Shown here one piece after another: positions 61,193 through 64,000 of a stretch of 64,000 nt of DNA. Location of the stretch: NCBI GenBank assembly GCA_040388625.1, contig JAZKBK010000004.1:434001-498000 (forward strand). The letters run 5' to 3'. Under the pieces are notes generated by a model. That model worked only from the letters and a program-made list of their open reading frames with translations, was not told where the DNA came from and did not search any database. How positions within the stretch are numbered: position 1 is the stretch's first letter; each line of letters begins with the position of its first letter. The position numbers were made by a program, and so were the translations under genes. Origin of the DNA: Gemmatimonadota bacterium. Lineage in GTDB: Bacteria > Gemmatimonadota > Gemmatimonadetes > Gemmatimonadales > Gemmatimonadaceae.

Positions 61193-64000
61193 CAGCCCGC
61201 CTTGCGCCGGGACATTGCTGGAAGCATGTGGCGAAGATACTGCCCCGTGTGCGATGCTGCCACACGTGCAACCTGTTCAGGTGTCCCGCTCGCCACGATC
61301 GTACCGCCTTTCAAACCACCCTCGGGTCCAAGATCGATGATGTAATCGGCTGTCTTGATGACATCGAGATTGTGCTCGATGACGAGGACTGTGTTGCCAC
61401 GATCCACGAGCGTGTGCAGAACCTTGAGCAGCATGCGCACATCCTCGAAGTGCAGACCGGTGGTCGGCTCGTCCAGAATGTAGAAAGTGCGTCCCGTGTC
61501 CCGCTTGGACAGCTCGGACGCAAGCTTGACACGTTGCGCTTCTCCGCCCGAAAGCGTGGTGGCGCTCTGACCGAGGTGGATGTAACCCAGTCCGACTTCA
61601 TTGAGCGTGACGAGCTTGTTGTGAATGCGCGGCTGGTTGACGAATACTTCCGTAGCGTCTTCGACAGTCAGCTCGAGAACGTCGGCGATGCTCAGTCCGC
61701 GAAAACGCACCTCGAGCGTTTCGCGGTTGTACCGCTTGCCCTTGCATACGTCGCACGGCACGTACACGTCGGGCAGAAAGTGCATCTCGATTTTCACGAG
61801 GCCGTCGCCTTCGCATGCTTCACAACGACCGCCCTTCACGTTGAACGAGAAGCGGCCCGGTCCGTATCCGCGGATCTTTGCCTCCGGAAGCTCGGCGAAG
61901 AGCTCACGCACTGGTGTGAACAGTCCGACATAGGTCGCCGGATTGGATCTCGGAGTGCGCCCGATCGGACTCTGATCGATGTCGATGACCTTGTCGATGT
62001 GCTCCAGTCCGGTGATGCGCTTGTGCTTTCCGGGGATGACGCGCGCACGATAGAAGTGGCGCGCGAGCGAACTGTGAAGAATGTCTTCCACGAGCGTCGA
62101 TTTGCCCGATCCGGATACACCCGTCACCGCGACAAAATTGCCGAGCGGAATCTCCGCCGTCACGTCGCGCAGATTGTGCTCGGTCGCACCTTCTATGCAC
62201 AGCATGCGGTCGCCATCCTGCGGGCGCCGCTTTTCCGGAACAGCAATCACCGAATCACCGCGCAGGTAGCGCCCAGTCACCGACGCGCGATCGTTGGTTA
62301 CCTGCTCCACCGTGCCCTCGGCAATGACAAAACCACCGTGCTTTCCGGCGCCGGGTCCGAGGTCGATCAGGTGATCCGCGGCGCGCATCGTCTCCTCATC
62401 GTGCTCCACGACGATCACGGTGTTGCCGAGATCGCGCAGCTGTCGCAGCGTCGCGAGCAATCGAGCGTTGTCTCGCTGGTGCAGACCGATCGACGGCTCG
62501 TCCAGTATGTACAGCACGCCAACGAGTCGCGAGCCGATCTGTGTCGCGAGGCGAATGCGCTGCGCCTCGCCGCCGGACAACGATTCCGCCGCGCGGCCAA
62601 GCGTCAGGTAGTCGAGACCTACGTCGACCAGAAAGCGCAGTCGCTCGCGTACTTCCTTGAGGATTGGGCCGGCGATGTCGGCGTCGAGCCCGGGTTGCGA
62701 TCCCGATCGAACCTTGATGTCATTGAAGAAGTGAACCGCTTCGCCAACAGATAACTCGACCACGTCGCCGATGTTGACGCCAGCGATCGTCACTGCGAGC
62801 GACTCGGGCTTGAGCCGTCGTCCGCCACAGGCAGTGCACGGAAGCGCGGTCATGAACTGCTCGAGATCGAGACGCACCGAATCCGACTCAGTCTCGTCGT
62901 AACGGCGCTGCACGTTGGAGATGATTCCTTCCCACTTGATGTCGGCAGAGCGCGGACCGCCGCGGCGTCCGCCCGATCCGTAAAGAAGTGCGTCGCGCGT
63001 CTTCTGAGGCAGCTCGCCCCAGGGCGTATCGAGATTGAACTTGAGCTCGCGCGCGAGTCCTGGAAGGATGGTGCGTCGCAGATATCCGTCCGGCTCACCC
63101 CAAGGGAGAACCACGCCTTCCGGAATGGTCAGACTGGCGTCGCCGAGTATGAGATCCTCGCTTACCTCGCGACGAGTTCCGAGTCCGCCACACTTGGGGC
63201 ACGCACCGAACGGCGAGTTGAACGAGAACTGACGCGGCTCGAGCTCTGTGAGCGACGTTCCGCAATCGGGACATCCGAACTTCTCGGAAAACAGGTTCGA
63301 CGAATCGTCGTCGTGACGTTTCACTTCGACCAGACCGTCGGACAGCTTGAGTGCAGTCTCCACCGAATCCGCCAGGCGGCCGCGGTCGTCGCGATTGACG
63401 ACAACGCGGTCGACGACGATGGCGACGCTGTGATTCAGCTTCTTGTTCAGCTTTGGTGGCGACGCAAGCTCGATCAGATCGCCGTCGACGACGGCGCGCA
63501 CGAACCCCTGGCGGCGTGCACTCTCGAACAGCTCACGAAACTCGCCCTTTCTTTCGCGCACGAGCGGCGCGAGAATCTCGATGCGCGTGTCCTTTGGCCA
63601 CTGCAGGATCGTGTCCGCGATCTGCGCGGCGCTCTGACGCTCAACCGCACGGCCGCACGTGGGGCAGTGCGGTGTGCCAGCGCGCGCGTAAAGGAGACGC
63701 AGGTAATCGTAGATTTCCGTTACGGTCCCGACGGTAGAGCGCGGATTGTGGCCCGCCGTCTTCTGCTGGATCGATATCGCCGGTGACAGTCCCTCGATCG
63801 AATCGACATCGGGCTTTTCCATCAACCCGAGGAACTGGCGTGCGTAAGCGGACAGCGACTCCACGTACCGCCGTTGACCCTCGGCGTAGATGGTATCGAA
63901 GGCCAGCGACGACTTGCCGGAGCCCGACAGGCCGGTGATCACCGTCAGCTTGTCGCGCGGGATGGTAACATTGACGTCGCGGAGATTGTGCTCGCGAGCG
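61192..64000 (-). CDS. uvrA: excinuclease ABC subunit A, 5' end outside the window
   Basis: UvrA finds DNA damage in nucleotide excision repair. The two ABC ATPase modules (first Walker [10 protein letters not shown], second GVSGSGKST), both signature LSGGEAQR motifs, and zinc modules ([33 protein letters not shown] and CDVCKGKRY) are visible. At the edge the frame reads on upstream ([16 protein letters not shown]). The codon at 63942 is an internal GTG, not the start. About 20 N-terminal residues lie beyond 64000. Confidence 0.97.
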   Translation of the reverse strand, partial: AREHNLRDVNVTIPRDKLTVITGLSGSGKSSLAFDTIYAEGQRRYVESLSAYARQFLGLMEKPDVDSIEGLSPAISIQQKTAGHNPRSTVGTVTEIYDYLRLLYARAGTPHCPTCGRAVERQSAAQIADTILQWPKDTRIEILAPLVRERKGEFRELFESARRQGFVRAVVDGDLIELASPPKLNKKLNHSVAIVVDRVVVNRDDRGRLADSVETALKLSDGLVEVKRHDDDSSNLFSEKFGCPDCGTSLTELEPRQFSFNSPFGACPKCGGLGTRREVSEDLILGDASLTIPEGVVLPWGEPDGYLRRTILPGLARELKFNLDTPWGELPQKTRDALLYGSGGRRGGPRSADIKWEGIISNVQRRYDETESDSVRLDLEQFMTALPCTACGGRRLKPESLAVTIAGVNIGDVVELSVGEAVHFFNDIKVRSGSQPGLDADIAGPILKEVRERLRFLVDVGLDYLTLGRAAESLSGGEAQRIRLATQIGSRLVGVLYILDEPSIGLHQRDNARLLATLRQLRDLGNTVIVVEHDEETMRAADHLIDLGPGAGKHGGFVIAEGTVEQVTNDRASVTGRYLRGDSVIAVPEKRRPQDGDRMLCIEGATEHNLRDVTAEIPLGNFVAVTGVSGSGKSTLVEDILHSSLARHFYRARVIPGKHKRITGLEHIDKVIDIDQSPIGRTPRSNPATYVGLFTPVRELFAELPEAKIRGYGPGRFSFNVKGGRCEACEGDGLVKIEMHFLPDVYVPCDVCKGKRYNRETLEVRFRGLSIADVLELTVEDATEVFVNQPRIHNKLVTLNEVGLGYIHLGQSATTLSGGEAQRVKLASELSKRDTGRTFYILDEPTTGLHFEDVRMLLKVLHTLVDRGNTVLVIEHNLDVIKTADYIIDLGPEGGLKGGTIVASGTPEQVARVAASHTGQYLRHMLPAMSRRKAG

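Noticed and set aside
61228-62754. 508-codon plus-strand frame
   Set aside because: Antisense to uvrA; the real gene has all ABC and zinc motifs.
63942-64000. Apparent uvrA start at 63942
   Set aside because: The codon is an internal GTG; conserved UvrA sequence continues in frame to the window edge.

Overview
The window is GC-rich bacterial chromosome dominated by core information-processing genes. It holds the S10/spc ribosomal-protein cluster, rpoB/rpoC, the L11/L10 stalk genes, secE/nusG, two tuf genes, fusA and a four-tRNA cluster. Interspersed blocks encode gas-vesicle assembly proteins, secreted and outer-membrane proteins, a SARP-type regulator and a hybrid sensor kinase. The large BTAD/TM/TPR regulator, small lipoproteins, PEP-CTERM protein, terminal aromatic beta-barrel and long-form proteins fit a Gram-negative, probably Gemmatimonadota-like, organism. 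That placement is an inference, because no 16S gene or tree is available.

Layout. 1-4076: leftward unit trpS, membrane M28 peptidase, gvpF/L, gvpG, gvpL/F, a GvpA-like/GvpK fusion and gvpJ-like, with a further gene starting at the left edge. 5067-7429: rightward suhB and ftcD with start-stop overlap. 7474-20668: leftward run rpsJ-rplC-rplD-rplW-rplB-rpsS-rplV-rpsC-rplP-rpmC-rpsQ-rplN-rplX-rplE-rpsN-rpsH-rplF-rplR-rpsE-rpmD-rplO-secY-adk-map. Upstream of it lie tuf1 (20681-21874) and fusA (22021-24141), which has a clear sigma-70 promoter. 24451-33490: accessory block of a lipoprotein, small hypotheticals, a Tyr-rich repeat protein with an outer-membrane barrel, a secreted phosphoesterase, a secreted DUF4412/LolA-like protein and the SARP regulator. 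33565-34443: rpsG-rpsL. 34585-36886: two small envelope-type ORFs and a cation/proton antiporter. 36946-51113: leftward tRNA-Thr/Tyr/Gly/Thr-tuf2-rpmG-secE-nusG-rplK-rplA-rplJ-rplL-rpoB-rpoC. 51171-64000: cysS, hybrid histidine kinase, AI-2E family permease, pspA, a nidogen-like PEP-CTERM protein, elaA, sdaAA/sdaAB and the 5'-truncated (by the window edge) uvrA.

The ancestral-looking order tRNAs-tuf-secE-nusG-rplKAJL-rpoBC-rpsLG-fusA-tuf-S10-spc is kept on one strand. It has been opened at two places: 2.5 kb between rpoC and rpsL, and 9.5 kb between rpsG and fusA. The two tuf genes are essentially identical, which points to gene conversion. A family of short palindromes (GGGC...CCGTG...GCCC, often ending CCCCTAC) sits only in the gaps of these operons. 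Several ribosomal proteins (S5, L5, L4, L22) carry long low-complexity tails. The least expected item is the gas-vesicle segment, because of the GvpA-like/GvpK fusion and its tight coupling behind trpS and a membrane M28 peptidase.
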